Source: a virus
Reading direction: 5' to 3' (one strand)
Length of the DNA stretch: 34,433 nucleotides
IMG/VR virus record: IMGVR_UViG_3300031841_002868
Coordinates: 1-34,433 of that record
Positions 1 to 6,504 of the stretch are shown one piece after another (the first letter of the stretch is position 1; every line of letters starts with the position of its first letter). The notes under the pieces are model-generated. The model was given only the letters and a program-made list of their open reading frames with translations, was not told the origin of the DNA and searched no databases. The position numbers were made by a program, and so were the translations under genes.

Positions 1-92
1 TTGGCAATGAAAATGTAAACAACGTCGTTGTTGGTATCAATATGCTCCATTTTGCATTTACCGAAACAAGCAATATTAACCATAAGGAATAA
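1..92 (+). CDS. 3' end of an unidentified gene (partial)
   Basis: The frame beginning at base 3 is open from the window edge to a TAA at 90-92, giving the last 29 residues of a protein. That TAA abuts the ATG at 93, the compact spacing used throughout this operon, and the ribosome-binding sequence AAGGAATA of the next gene (84-91) is read as its final codons. No domain can be recognised from so short a fragment. A 7-bp inverted repeat at 18-32 lies inside this frame. Confidence 0.45.
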   Translation, partial: GNENVNNVVVGINMLHFAFTETSNINHKE

Positions 93-356
93 ATGATGCA
101 GAACGATTTAATAATTGACGATTTTAAGATTTCGACTTGGTCCTCTGAATTTGCTGAGCCTAAATACCTCGCAGTAAACATGACAGTAGCGCTAAAAAGG
201 CTTGAAGGTTACGGCCTAACGGATGAAGAAAAAACATCACTACCCGCTTTAATGGCAGGTTATTGCAGGCTTGTTGACGAAGCTAGACTCACCGGATTCG
301 GCGATACGGAATTCGAGGCAATTAAAGATTTATTCTCTCTCGCCACAACTACTTAA
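93..356 (+). CDS. Hypothetical phage protein, 87 aa
   Basis: Small soluble protein with no family I recognise. Two consecutive ATG codons (93 and 96) follow an AAGGAATA ribosome-binding sequence at 84-91. It is acidic and mixed-charge, with no membrane segment or cysteine pairs, and looks mainly helical in its second half. It is the first complete gene of an operon whose genes are nearly touching and which ends at ninG, so it is probably expressed with the delayed-early genes. Function unknown. Confidence 0.65.
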   Translation: MMQNDLIIDDFKISTWSSEFAEPKYLAVNMTVALKRLEGYGLTDEEKTSLPALMAGYCRLVDEARLTGFGDTEFEAIKDLFSLATTT

Positions 357-365
357 AAGGAATAG

Positions 366-497
366 ATGATGGGACCAATAAGATTTAGTTTAAAACCATT
401 GCTGGTAGTAGTCATTCTTCTTTCTGCGCTTGCAGGATGGGCAGTCATAGAGCTGCTGATATGGCTGATTAAGAATGTCAGTGTAACTTTTGGATAA
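366..497 (+). CDS. Small single-span membrane protein, 43 aa
   Basis: Short gene starting with a doubled ATG (366, 369) directly after AAGGAATA at 357-364. Residues about 12-36 form one long hydrophobic segment (rich in L, V, I, A and W) preceded by a basic residue pair, so it is probably a one-pass inner-membrane peptide. It fills the gap between its neighbours exactly and carries the same start module as the genes on either side, which supports it as real. Function unknown; small phage membrane peptides of this kind are often lysis- or exclusion-related, but nothing here shows that. Confidence 0.55.
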   Translation: MMGPIRFSLKPLLVVVILLSALAGWAVIELLIWLIKNVSVTFG

Positions 498-504
498 GGA
501 ATAG

Positions 505-777
505 ATGATGAGTGTAGGCGGGAAAGTAATAGATCATAAAATATTCGATGAAAAAGTTTATATAAACACAACTGACGGTAGTGAGTGCGCTATCTATGTG
601 GAAAGAGACAAAAACTCAGAGTCGGTATCAATTAACGATGTTGTTTGGTGGCAGGGCGATAAAGCATACTGGACTACAAAGGATAGAAAGGCTCAGGTTG
701 AAACAGTCTTATTTAGACGCGGCTTTTCTGGTGTTCCTTATCCGCACGACAAGCCAGAAGTGAAGCCTAAATATTAA
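505..777 (+). CDS. Hypothetical phage protein, 90 aa, beta-rich
   Basis: Starts with tandem ATG codons (505, 508) behind AAGGAATA at 496-503. The protein alternates hydrophobic and charged residues, suggesting beta strands, with a conspicuous DVVWWQGDKAYW segment in the middle and a GFSGVPYP motif near the end. I recall similar WWQG and GFSG/GYSGV motifs in uncharacterised proteins of temperate-phage accessory regions, but know of no function. No membrane segment or signal peptide. Confidence 0.65.
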   Translation: MMSVGGKVIDHKIFDEKVYINTTDGSECAIYVERDKNSESVSINDVVWWQGDKAYWTTKDRKAQVETVLFRRGFSGVPYPHDKPEVKPKY

Positions 778-802
778 CCAACCATAAGGAAGGTAACGAG
801 AA

Positions 803-1003
803 ATGAATTTTAGACCTACATGCCCTCATTGCGATTACGAATTTGATGATGAAGAAACTTGGTACGCTGGTACGGGTAGAACAGTTAATACCGGTGATTG
901 TGACGAGTCAGAATTGGTTTGTCCGAATCTCGATTGTAAGAAAGAATTTAAAGTTGTATGCGTCCATCAAATAACCTTTGAACACATTGAGGAACTAGAA
1001 TGA
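803..1003 (+). CDS. Zinc-ribbon-like small protein, 66 aa
   Basis: Two CxxC-type knuckles, CPHC at residues 7-10 and CPNLDC at about 40-45, are separated by an acidic linker, the usual layout of a small treble-clef or zinc-ribbon protein binding one zinc ion. The rest is acidic. The stop overlaps the next start (ATGA at 1000-1003), implying translational coupling. Zinc binding is inferred from the cysteine spacing; the partner (nucleic acid or protein) cannot be told. Confidence 0.7.
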   Translation: MNFRPTCPHCDYEFDDEETWYAGTGRTVNTGDCDESELVCPNLDCKKEFKVVCVHQITFEHIEELE

Positions 1004-1227
1004 ATAACCTAACACAAGAGAAAGCCAGCGAGATAGAGATTAAAGCCAGAAACAGGCTGCGAGAAGAAATAAAAGCATCTCAGTTTTCTATTGATTGCGA
1101 TGAGGGCTGTATGTCTGTGATAGGTAATGCGCAATTGCAAAAGGCTTTGGCTGGGTATTTTACAACAGTCAACAAGTTTGTGAGGCGGCTTGATGTTGAA
1201 TATTACAGGCGAAAAAACAATGAATAA
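1000..1227 (+). CDS. Hypothetical protein, 75 aa
   Basis: Helical, charged small protein in a four-base ATGA overlap with the zinc-ribbon gene. Its first 21 nt are identical to the first 21 nt of the next gene (1220), so both proteins begin MNNLTQE although the rest is unrelated. The QEKA residues near its start also match the C-terminal QEKA of three downstream genes, which suggests repeated recombination at short shared sequences. Function unknown. Confidence 0.6.
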   Translation: MNNLTQEKASEIEIKARNRLREEIKASQFSIDCDEGCMSVIGNAQLQKALAGYFTTVNKFVRRLDVEYYRRKNNE

Positions 1228-1540
1228 CCTAACACAAGAGCAAGTGAGTGAGTTGAGTGGTGAAGATCTAAATATAGGTTTAGCTACCCTTTTGGGTTTA
1301 GAGCATATCGGTAAATCGGTTTTTTCAAAAGATGAAATTCGAGTCAAGAAGCCTATGGAGCCCTCTTTTAGAGTTGACTACTGCAATAATTGGATTGATC
1401 TAATGCCAGTACTTAAAGAAAATCATAAAGACTTTATTTTGATGGGTTATAGAATCGACCAAGGGTTGCAGTGTAAATCCCCTCAACGCACATTAGCTGA
1501 ATGGCTGTTTTTGGTTTTGCAGGAGAAAGCTAAGTTATGA
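1220..1540 (+). CDS. Phage ABA-sandwich-domain-like protein, 106 aa
   Basis: The ATG at 1220 is preferred over an upstream in-frame ATG at 1190 because its first 21 nt duplicate the start of the preceding gene. The body resembles phage ABA sandwich domain proteins: an N-terminal helix with the element LNIGLATLLG, a central YCNNWIDLMPVL segment, then a helix ending AEWLFLVLQEKA. Such proteins are common accessory genes of temperate phages of Proteobacteria and have no firm function. The end of the gene (CAGGAGAAAGCTAA) doubles as the ribosome-binding site of the next one. Confidence 0.65.
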   Translation: MNNLTQEQVSELSGEDLNIGLATLLGLEHIGKSVFSKDEIRVKKPMEPSFRVDYCNNWIDLMPVLKENHKDFILMGYRIDQGLQCKSPQRTLAEWLFLVLQEKAKL

Positions 1541-1917
1541 GTGAAATAAAAAAAGAACTAACAAAGGAAGAAAATTTAAAGTATCAACTAGAGACTTTGA
1601 TTTCTTTCGATAAGTCCGATTTAGACTACCCCGAAATGGATGTTGGTTACGAAAACGTTAATGGTGAAGATTGTTTTTCCACTGTTTGCTTGTTGGATTT
1701 GGGTAAAGAATCCTTAGCAAGAATCAACGAGCTCGAAAAGCAATTAGCTGAGATAATGCCTGATAAAATATGGTGCGCTGCAAATAAGGTCTTATCAATG
1801 TATTTTTACACTGAGGAAGATGCAAAAATTTATGCCTCATCTTTTGGTGCGGCTTGTTTCATGGAAGTGTTTGCCGTGGATGTTTTAAGGCTACAGGAGA
1901 AAGCTAATAATGAGTGA
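1537..1917 (+). CDS. Mosaic phage accessory protein, 126 aa (Ea22-like style)
   Basis: Acidic protein overlapping the previous stop by four bases. A central coiled-coil-like linker INELEKQLAE (about residues 64-73) separates an N-terminal part from a C-terminal block ending LRLQEKANNE. The linker is nearly repeated in the next gene at DNA level (21 of 24 bases). This linker-and-module design resembles the mosaic Ea22/Eaa-type proteins of lambdoid phages. The 3' end repeats CAGGAGAAAGCTAA and acts as the ribosome-binding site of the following gene. Function unknown. Confidence 0.6.
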   Translation: MSEIKKELTKEENLKYQLETLISFDKSDLDYPEMDVGYENVNGEDCFSTVCLLDLGKESLARINELEKQLAEIMPDKIWCAANKVLSMYFYTEEDAKIYASSFGAACFMEVFAVDVLRLQEKANNE

Positions 1918-2251
1918 GTTCATGTGTTCAGATTGCGGTGAGGCTTATATGTATTGCGCTTGTGAAGAAAACCCCCTCAACAGTGACAAATTAAGCTTAG
2001 ATGGTTCTGGTGGTGTGACTCGACGAATGACTGATAAAGAAAGAATCCAAGAACTCGAAAAACAATTAGCAGAGTCAGTACCTAAGAGTGAAATTAAAAA
2101 CTTAGGTGAAATGTGGCCTATATTTTTACACTGGGTTAATGATTATGTCGGAGAAAATACCAACAAAGTAGGCAATATTTCTTACTCAAGAGAGGATATG
2201 CGCTACGCATTTCAGGCTGGTTATGAGTTGATGCAAGAGAAAGCTAAATAA
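1910..2251 (+). CDS. Mosaic phage accessory protein with N-terminal Cys motif, 113 aa
   Basis: Overlaps the previous gene by eight bases. It starts with a cysteine-rich knuckle (CSDCG then CAC, residues 6-18) that may bind zinc, then the coiled-coil linker IQELEKQLAE (about 45-54) shared with the preceding gene, then a C-terminal aromatic module ending LMQEKAK. The module MWPIFLHWVNDYV resembles the C-terminal modules of Ea22-like accessory proteins. Its end (CAAGAGAAAGCTAA) serves as the next ribosome-binding site. Function unknown. Confidence 0.6.
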   Translation: MSEFMCSDCGEAYMYCACEENPLNSDKLSLDGSGGVTRRMTDKERIQELEKQLAESVPKSEIKNLGEMWPIFLHWVNDYVGENTNKVGNISYSREDMRYAFQAGYELMQEKAK

Positions 2252-2676
2252 TGACGTCCTTTACCATAAACTCAAAACAAGCTGTTGAGAGCTTCCAAGA
2301 GTTTATACAAGAAGAGTTCATAAAAGAAAAATACTTGATAGCTAAAATAGTTAAGGCTACTAGGCTCCAAATACAGAATCGATGGATTCAGCAGTTCTAT
2401 AACATGGTATCGGGTCAAACTGGACAACCAAGGCAAACACTAGTTAATCACTGTAAATACTATCACGGCATGCCTATATTATTAGTAGACCAGCCAGAGC
2501 AAGCCGAACTATGGCGCAAGATGATGATTCCGCTAACAGAGCAAGAAAGGCTTGCAGCTATGGAAATAACGGCTGTAACTAGCTTGATGGACGTTCACGA
2601 GTGTTCAGATTATATTAAACAATTAATAGCTCATTTTGACCACTGTGAGCTACCAAGAAAGCAATGGAGAGAGTGA
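2251..2676 (+). CDS. Phage recombination-region protein upstream of NinG, 141 aa
   Basis: Positioned directly before ninG, where many phages carry a NinB-type or other small recombination gene. The sequence has a helical N-terminus with LQIQNRWIQQFY, a central HCKYYHGMPIL, then the block PLTEQERLAAM and a C-terminal VTSLMDVHECSDYIKQLI. I recall this layout from uncharacterised phage proteins next to NinG or RusA. It does not match classical NinB closely, so I leave it unnamed. The stop TGA touches the next gene's TTG. Confidence 0.55.
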   Translation: MTSFTINSKQAVESFQEFIQEEFIKEKYLIAKIVKATRLQIQNRWIQQFYNMVSGQTGQPRQTLVNHCKYYHGMPILLVDQPEQAELWRKMMIPLTEQERLAAMEITAVTSLMDVHECSDYIKQLIAHFDHCELPRKQWRE

Positions 2677-3243
2677 TTGCCAAACGCTAAACTAAAATGC
2701 TGCAACTGCAAAGATAGGTTCAAGCGCGAATCTATGACCAATCTACCAGCGGGAAACTTCTGCTCTCAGGACTGTATTGTTGACTATGCAGCTAGCAAAG
2801 GCAAAAAAGCAGTTAAGGATAAAGCCAAGAAAGACCATGCACTAAGAAAGAGGGTATTTTATGCAAACGATCTCAAAACAAGAAAAGCAGCAGCAAAAAA
2901 AACCTGTCACGAATATATTAGGCTGCGAGACTATGGAAGACCTTGTATCTGCTGTGGCAGAAAGCTTGGAGATAAATTCGACGCTGGACACTACCTTGAG
3001 TCAGGCAACAACCCACGGATTAGGTATGATGAAGATAACATTCACGGCCAGTCAGTGTACTGCAACCAATATCAAGGTGGAAACAGTGATGATTACCGAG
3101 GAAGATTGATTAAAAAAATAGGCTTGCAGCGCGTTGAAAGGCTTGAAAGCATGAAAGGCGGCACAGTAAAGCGAACCGCCCAAGACTATAAAGATATTGA
3201 AGATTACTACAAAGAGAAAATAAAACAGCTTAACAGCGTCTAG
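2677..3243 (+). CDS. ninG: NinG/Rap-family recombination protein, 188 aa
   Basis: NinG (Rap) is the lambdoid recombination endonuclease that acts on branched DNA structures during phage recombination. The N-terminus has a cysteine cluster (CCNC at 8-11, FCSQDC at 28-33), a basic helical middle, then CICCG, DAGHYLESG and the NIHGQSVYCN element with downstream GGNSDDYR typical of the family. Length fits. The start is TTG at 2677, abutting the previous stop. It closes the accessory operon before the lysis region, as in P22 and lambda. A different-frame 82-aa open frame inside it is a shadow. Confidence 0.85.
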   Translation: MPNAKLKCCNCKDRFKRESMTNLPAGNFCSQDCIVDYAASKGKKAVKDKAKKDHALRKRVFYANDLKTRKAAAKKTCHEYIRLRDYGRPCICCGRKLGDKFDAGHYLESGNNPRIRYDEDNIHGQSVYCNQYQGGNSDDYRGRLIKKIGLQRVERLESMKGGTVKRTAQDYKDIEDYYKEKIKQLNSV

Positions 3244-3331
3244 CACTTCTTTTCTGTGGGTTTTGGCCGAATATCCCAACTCTCACTTTAGGCTAGGCGC
3301 TTTTTTATTAACCAGCAATAAGGAATAAATA

Positions 3332-3511
3332 ATGATTATAGAGTTAGAGTTAAAAGCAGCGGGAGGTCTCGAGCCTACAAAATCAGATATGCAGAAAAAT
3401 ATCAGCGCGCTTGATGATGCTTTATCTCGCAAGTTCAAAGGTGATACTGATATTTTACTAAATGACACAAAAAGTATTTTGATTGGTATACAGAAAAACC
3501 TAAACCGATAA
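3332..3511 (+). CDS. Small hypothetical protein, 59 aa
   Basis: Starts at ATG 3332 behind AAGGAATA (3320-3327), the recurring start module of this phage, and ends at TAA 3509-3511. It is a helical, mixed-charge peptide with no cysteines or membrane span. The stop codon is itself embedded in another AAGGAATA copy (3510-3517) with no gene start close behind. Function unknown. Confidence 0.5.
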   Translation: MIIELELKAAGGLEPTKSDMQKNISALDDALSRKFKGDTDILLNDTKSILIGIQKNLNR

Positions 3512-3528
3512 GGAATAAGAGCACTAAA

Positions 3529-3557
3529 TTGCGACTCTAGCCAATAACCGTTATAAT
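3529..3557 (+). promoter_or_regulatory. Sigma70-type promoter before the lysis region
   Basis: TTGCGA at 3529-3534 and a perfect TATAAT at 3552-3557 with 17-bp spacing. It lies in the longest gap of this part of the genome, just upstream of the lysis cassette, so it could transcribe lysis and possibly tail and head genes. Strength and timing are inferred from the consensus match only. Confidence 0.6.
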
Positions 3558-3598
3558 TACCTATCTTTTAATCAAGGTGTAAGAATAATGACAATAAG

Positions 3599-3760
3599 AT
3601 GGCCAAGCTATCCGTATTCAATAGGCGGTGGCGAATCTCAGAAAATAATAGAACTGTATTGTCTGGGATTGGATCTACCCAACAAGCGATAGCAATAGCT
3701 AAGCGTTACGGGGTTGTATTGTCAGAGTTAAAGCAGATTGATTACTTGAAAGTAGCATAA
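3599..3760 (+). CDS. Small HTH-like protein, possibly split by a frameshift, 53 aa
   Basis: The ATG at 3599 opens a 53-aa frame whose second half, AIAIAKRYGVVLSELKQI, reads like helices two and three of a helix-turn-helix. It lacks a good ribosome-binding site. In another frame, ATG 3588 sits about ten bases behind an AAGG and encodes a 34-aa peptide ending at 3692 whose SQKIIELYCLGLDLPNK would make a fitting first helix. Joining the two frames near 3681-3690 gives a more convincing HTH protein than either alone, so a one-base deletion (or recoding) is possible. Confidence 0.4.
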   Translation: MAKLSVFNRRWRISENNRTVLSGIGSTQQAIAIAKRYGVVLSELKQIDYLKVA

Positions 3761-3786
3761 CATCCATAATTAGCGAAGGAATAGCG

Positions 3787-4077
3787 GTGATTAAAATGAG
3801 CAGGGAGCACTTTTACACAGTGCTAACTATTTTTTTAATGTTTTTCACGCTAGCAAGTTTAGTGATGTGGAGTATACAAACTCAAATCTCAGTACGAGAT
3901 AGTCACGAAATGCTGCGTGAGAGCTTGAAGGAAACAAAAATAGAGGTTCGTATTTTGCAAATGCATGTTCAAGATCAAAATGCGATAATGATTAGAGAGG
4001 GTATTAAAAAGCCTGGAGACTCAACAACAGGCCCAACCCATCCAAATAGGCTAGAGGATAAAGATGAGCGCGATTAG
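3787..4077 (+). CDS. Single-span membrane protein of the lysis region, 96 aa
   Basis: The GTG start at 3787 is favoured over the ATG at 3796 because AAGGAATA (3776-3783) is correctly spaced for it. One strongly hydrophobic segment at about residues 11-29 is followed by a charged helical stretch (about 35-65) and a proline-containing tail. This is the topology of a phage holin-associated or antiholin-like protein, and it is the first gene of the lysis cassette. Which of the cassette's membrane proteins is the holin cannot be decided from sequence. Confidence 0.6.
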   Translation: MIKMSREHFYTVLTIFLMFFTLASLVMWSIQTQISVRDSHEMLRESLKETKIEVRILQMHVQDQNAIMIREGIKKPGDSTTGPTHPNRLEDKDERD

Positions 4078-4249
4078 ATGTAAGATTATCATTTGTGGTG
4101 GCGAGGTTGGCAACGCTGCTAATACCGCAATGGCTGTTATTGACGACTTATCTAAAGATGAGAAGTTGACAAAAAAGTTCGTTGAAGCTTCTGAGGAATT
4201 TGTTCATAAAATGCACAGAATCAACGAAGAGCTAACAAAAAATGCCTGA
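4064..4249 (+). CDS. Hypothetical protein in the lysis cassette, 61 aa
   Basis: Overlaps the previous gene by 14 bases and the next by eight, so probably translationally coupled. A short hydrophobic N-terminus (CKIIICGG) precedes a charged helical remainder. It is too weakly hydrophobic for a confident membrane span. No family recognised. Confidence 0.5.
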   Translation: MSAIRCKIIICGGEVGNAANTAMAVIDDLSKDEKLTKKFVEASEEFVHKMHRINEELTKNA

Positions 4250-4496
4250 AAAAAAACCCATACTCCCTATATCGATAATTCTCTTTTGCGTCACTAATCT
4301 AGCTTGTCTGGCTGGTGGCGCAGGTATCTTTATTAATCAGATGGATAATGTTTTAAATACTCAGCACGAGATAGTTGATGAGCTTAAAGGTATAAAGAAC
4401 GCCGTCCAAGAGCTTCATATTAATAGTGCGGAATTACGGGTTCATCAGAAAGAATCCAAAAGAAGAATTGAGCGACTAGAGACTAAGCACCCTTGA
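4242..4496 (+). CDS. Membrane-anchored coiled-coil protein, holin-like, 84 aa
   Basis: Residues about 7-29 form a single membrane segment with a GGAG stretch, followed by a long amphipathic charged helix (about 35-80) likely to be coiled coil. It lies immediately before the lysozyme, whose TTG start overlaps its TGA stop, the usual place for a holin or lysis regulator. Candidate class III-like holin or antiholin by position and topology; not proven. Confidence 0.6.
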   Translation: MPEKKPILPISIILFCVTNLACLAGGAGIFINQMDNVLNTQHEIVDELKGIKNAVQELHINSAELRVHQKESKRRIERLETKHP

Positions 4497-4891
4497 GCGC
4501 ATTAGAGCAAATTAAGATAGATGAGGGGTTTCGCGGTAAGCCGTATAAATGTACAGCTGGCAAAGTAACGATCGGGTTCGGCCGAAATCTTGATGACAAC
4601 CCGTTAACTAGAGCGGAAGCTGAATTCCTGCTAAATAACGATCTTAAGAAAGTAGCAAAGCAAGCGTCAAGGTTTGGATTCTATCAAAAGCTAAACACCA
4701 CAAGGCGAGCCGTGATAATCAATATGATATTCAATCTAGGCTTAAGTAGATTCAACCAATTCAAAAAAATGATATCAGCCCTCGAGTCTAATGATTACGC
4801 AGAGGCCGCAACCCAAATGCTAGACTCTAAGTGGGCTAAACAGGTTGGAGATAGAGCAATTAGACTATCTAAAGAAATGAGGAACGGTTAA
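4493..4891 (+). CDS. T4-type lysozyme endolysin (GH24), 132 aa
   Basis: Glycoside hydrolase family 24 muramidase that cleaves the N-acetylmuramic acid to N-acetylglucosamine linkage of peptidoglycan at the end of infection. The catalytic region shows E11, C20 and T26, the same positions as T4 lysozyme E11/D20/T26, with cysteine in place of aspartate as in some phage lysozymes such as P1 Lyz. ITIGFG-like VTIGFGRNLD and the C-terminal family block follow. No signal or SAR segment is visible, so a holin should be needed for release. It starts at TTG 4493 overlapping the previous stop. Confidence 0.85.
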   Translation: MSALEQIKIDEGFRGKPYKCTAGKVTIGFGRNLDDNPLTRAEAEFLLNNDLKKVAKQASRFGFYQKLNTTRRAVIINMIFNLGLSRFNQFKKMISALESNDYAEAATQMLDSKWAKQVGDRAIRLSKEMRNG

Positions 4892-5088
4892 TGAACGACA
4901 TGGTAAAAGATAAGTCCGGCAAAGTTTGCGCTGCAAAGATAGCGTACTGGATAACACTAATATCATGCCTTGTTAAAATATTCATGCAAGAATCCCCAGA
5001 TTACTCAGGCTTGGCTTTGTTTCTATCACCTGTAGCTGCAACTTACTTTGGGCGCAACTGGTCTAAGGAGCATAAAAAAGATGCTTAA
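4891..5088 (+). CDS. Holin-like small membrane protein, 65 aa
   Basis: ATG overlaps the lysozyme TAA by one base. A hydrophobic helix at about residues 14-32 and a second at about 38-54 are separated by a short polar turn, with a basic tail (SKEHKKDA). Length, two spans and the lysozyme-to-spanin location fit a small class II-type holin. It may also be an accessory membrane protein; three other membrane proteins lie in the same cassette. Confidence 0.6.
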   Translation: MNDMVKDKSGKVCAAKIAYWITLISCLVKIFMQESPDYSGLALFLSPVAATYFGRNWSKEHKKDA

Positions 5089-5338
5089 AGGTATTTGGTT
5101 AAAGGTGGCGGCATTCTTCGCGGCATTAAGTGGTATTCTGTTAGTTTGGGGTAGACACCAGCAAAACCAGAGAGAAAAGGCAGAGCATGAAGTAAAAATC
5201 AAAGACACCATCGAAGAAATCGACGCTGAACAGGAATTATTCGAGCAGGAATTGAGAAAAGATGAACAGAAACGAATTAATCAAAAGGTTAAAAATAGCC
5301 AGTTTGCTAGTAGGCGTGATCGCGCTTCAAAGCTGTAG
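5081..5338 (+). CDS. Inner-membrane spanin subunit (Rz-like), 85 aa
   Basis: The ATG at 5081 is chosen over the in-frame ATG at 5048 because it overlaps the previous gene's end by only eight bases and places the membrane helix (about residues 8-23) at the N-terminus. A long charged helix follows (about 26-80, rich in E, K, Q and D), the periplasmic coiled coil expected of an i-spanin. The outer-membrane partner starts inside it in another frame, the hallmark of Rz/Rz1 pairs. Together they would fuse inner and outer membranes in the last step of lysis. Confidence 0.75.
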   Translation: MLKGIWLKVAAFFAALSGILLVWGRHQQNQREKAEHEVKIKDTIEEIDAEQELFEQELRKDEQKRINQKVKNSQFASRRDRASKL

Positions 5339-5543
5339 CAGTTTAGAAATCGCTCATAGCGACCTGAATTGCGTGCTATATCCTGAGAAATCGCTTGCTG
5401 ATAGAATGAGTGATGAAGAATTAAACTCAATGTCTGATGAAGTGTTTAACAAGGTAGAGATTCACATAATCAGCTACCAAGAACGCATGAATACTCAATG
5501 TGAAGCAATTAAGAAGCATAATCAATTACACGGTGACAACTGA
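5262..5543 (+). CDS. Outer-membrane lipoprotein spanin subunit (Rz1-like), 93 aa
   Basis: The N-terminus is a lipoprotein signal peptide: basic residues, a hydrophobic core (12-22) and the lipobox L22-Q23-S24-C25, with C25 as lipidated residue. Glutamine at the second lipobox position is less common but tolerated in phage lipoproteins. The gene begins within the i-spanin frame and extends well past it, an overlapping rather than embedded pair. At 93 aa it is longer than lambda Rz1 and is not proline-rich. The stop overlaps the next ATG. Confidence 0.7.
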   Translation: MNRNELIKRLKIASLLVGVIALQSCSSLEIAHSDLNCVLYPEKSLADRMSDEELNSMSDEVFNKVEIHIISYQERMNTQCEAIKKHNQLHGDN

Positions 5544-6034
5544 TGGCACAAGGGTTGGTCAAAGATGACGTTTTAAAATACTTCAAGTATGATCAAGGGA
5601 AGCTTTTTTGGAGGCTGCCTAGAGGTCGAAAAGTTAAGGCTGGGGATAGGGCTGGAAGTGTTAACTCTATAGGATATAGAGTCATTGGATTGAATGGCGG
5701 TAGATACTTAGAGCATCGAATCATTTTTTTAATGTTTAACGGGATGGAGCCTGATTATATTGACCACATCAATCACGATCGCTCTGATAATAGAATTGAA
5801 AACCTTAGAGAATGCTCAAGATCTCAAAATAATTTCAACTCAATAAAGCCAAAAAACAACACATCTGGATGCAAAGGTGTTTATTGGGAAAAGAGAAGAA
5901 GCAGATGGCTTGCCAGAATTGAAAGCAAAGGAAAGCAGATTTTTATAGGAAGGTATAAAAATATAAAAGATGCTATCAGGGCGATCCATAAGGCTAGAGC
6001 GAAATACCATGGAGATTTCGCTTTTAATGGTTAA
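5543..6034 (+). CDS. HNH homing endonuclease with AP2-type DNA-binding domain, 163 aa
   Basis: HNH nuclease core at about residues 57-105 (LEHRIIFLMFNG, YIDHINHDRSDNRIENLREC, SQNNFNS), then an AP2-like domain at about 108-160 (SGCKGVYWEKRRSRWLARI, FIGRYKNIKDAIRA). This is the domain order of free-standing phage homing endonucleases, which cut intron-less or marker-less alleles and spread by repair. The gene fits exactly between the spanin and tail genes (TGATG overlap). Its first codons (MAQG) repeat the start of the following gene. A paralogue lies at 29509. Confidence 0.85.
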   Translation: MAQGLVKDDVLKYFKYDQGKLFWRLPRGRKVKAGDRAGSVNSIGYRVIGLNGGRYLEHRIIFLMFNGMEPDYIDHINHDRSDNRIENLRECSRSQNNFNSIKPKNNTSGCKGVYWEKRRSRWLARIESKGKQIFIGRYKNIKDAIRAIHKARAKYHGDFAFNG

Positions 6035-6053
6035 TTTATAGAGGTAGCAAGAA

Positions 6054-6503
6054 ATGGCGCAAGGAGATTTTCAGCTTTTTGAAGAATTCGCCCTTAACTT
6101 AGGAAATGGCGATCATAATATGGGGAGTGATAACTTCTCAGTCATACTAATAACCACGCTGCCAACAGCGGCAGACACATCACCAGATAGAGCTGATTAT
6201 ACAGAGTGTTCGGCTGGTGGAAGTTATTCAACAGGCGGCATAGCTTTAACAGAAAGCTGGACAGAAGCAGCAGGAGTTGGAACTTTTGACTTTACCAATG
6301 ATCCAGAATGGGCAGCAGCAGCATCCAGCCCCACAAACATCAAAGCAGCACTAATAGTCAACGATACTCACGCAAGCACTAGAGATGCGGTGGGGTTTAT
6401 TGATATGACCACCGATGCCGGAACAACCGCAATATCAATGGTTGATGGTAAGGTCAAGATTGTTGCTAATCCCTCTGGCGTGTTCACACTGACGATCAAC
6501 TAA
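6054..6503 (+). CDS. Putative phage structural protein, 149 aa
   Basis: Begins FEEFALNLGNGDHNMGSDNF, a start I associate with small structural proteins of marine phages (FEEF, then G-D-H, then GSD). The rest is Ala/Thr/Gly-rich with alternating beta-type hydrophobicity. A GAGGT ribosome-binding site precedes the ATG. It leads a block of six genes placed between lysis and terminase, probably tail, fibre or adsorption proteins. Exact role unknown. Confidence 0.6.
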   Translation: MAQGDFQLFEEFALNLGNGDHNMGSDNFSVILITTLPTAADTSPDRADYTECSAGGSYSTGGIALTESWTEAAGVGTFDFTNDPEWAAAASSPTNIKAALIVNDTHASTRDAVGFIDMTTDAGTTAISMVDGKVKIVANPSGVFTLTIN

Positions 6504-6504
6504 A

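Noticed and set aside
18-32. Inverted repeat AACAACG-T-CGTTGTT near the left edge as an operator.
   Set aside because: It lies inside the open frame that ends at 92, and no promoter of good match is next to it. The one-base spacer also makes an RNA hairpin impossible.
2861-3109. 82-aa plus-strand frame inside ninG.
   Set aside because: Entirely within the well-supported NinG frame, and no ribosome-binding site fits.
3244-3331. Terminator after ninG from the TTTTTT at 3301-3306.
   Set aside because: I could not find a stable stem before the T-run (only TGGG/CCCA), so no terminator is claimed.
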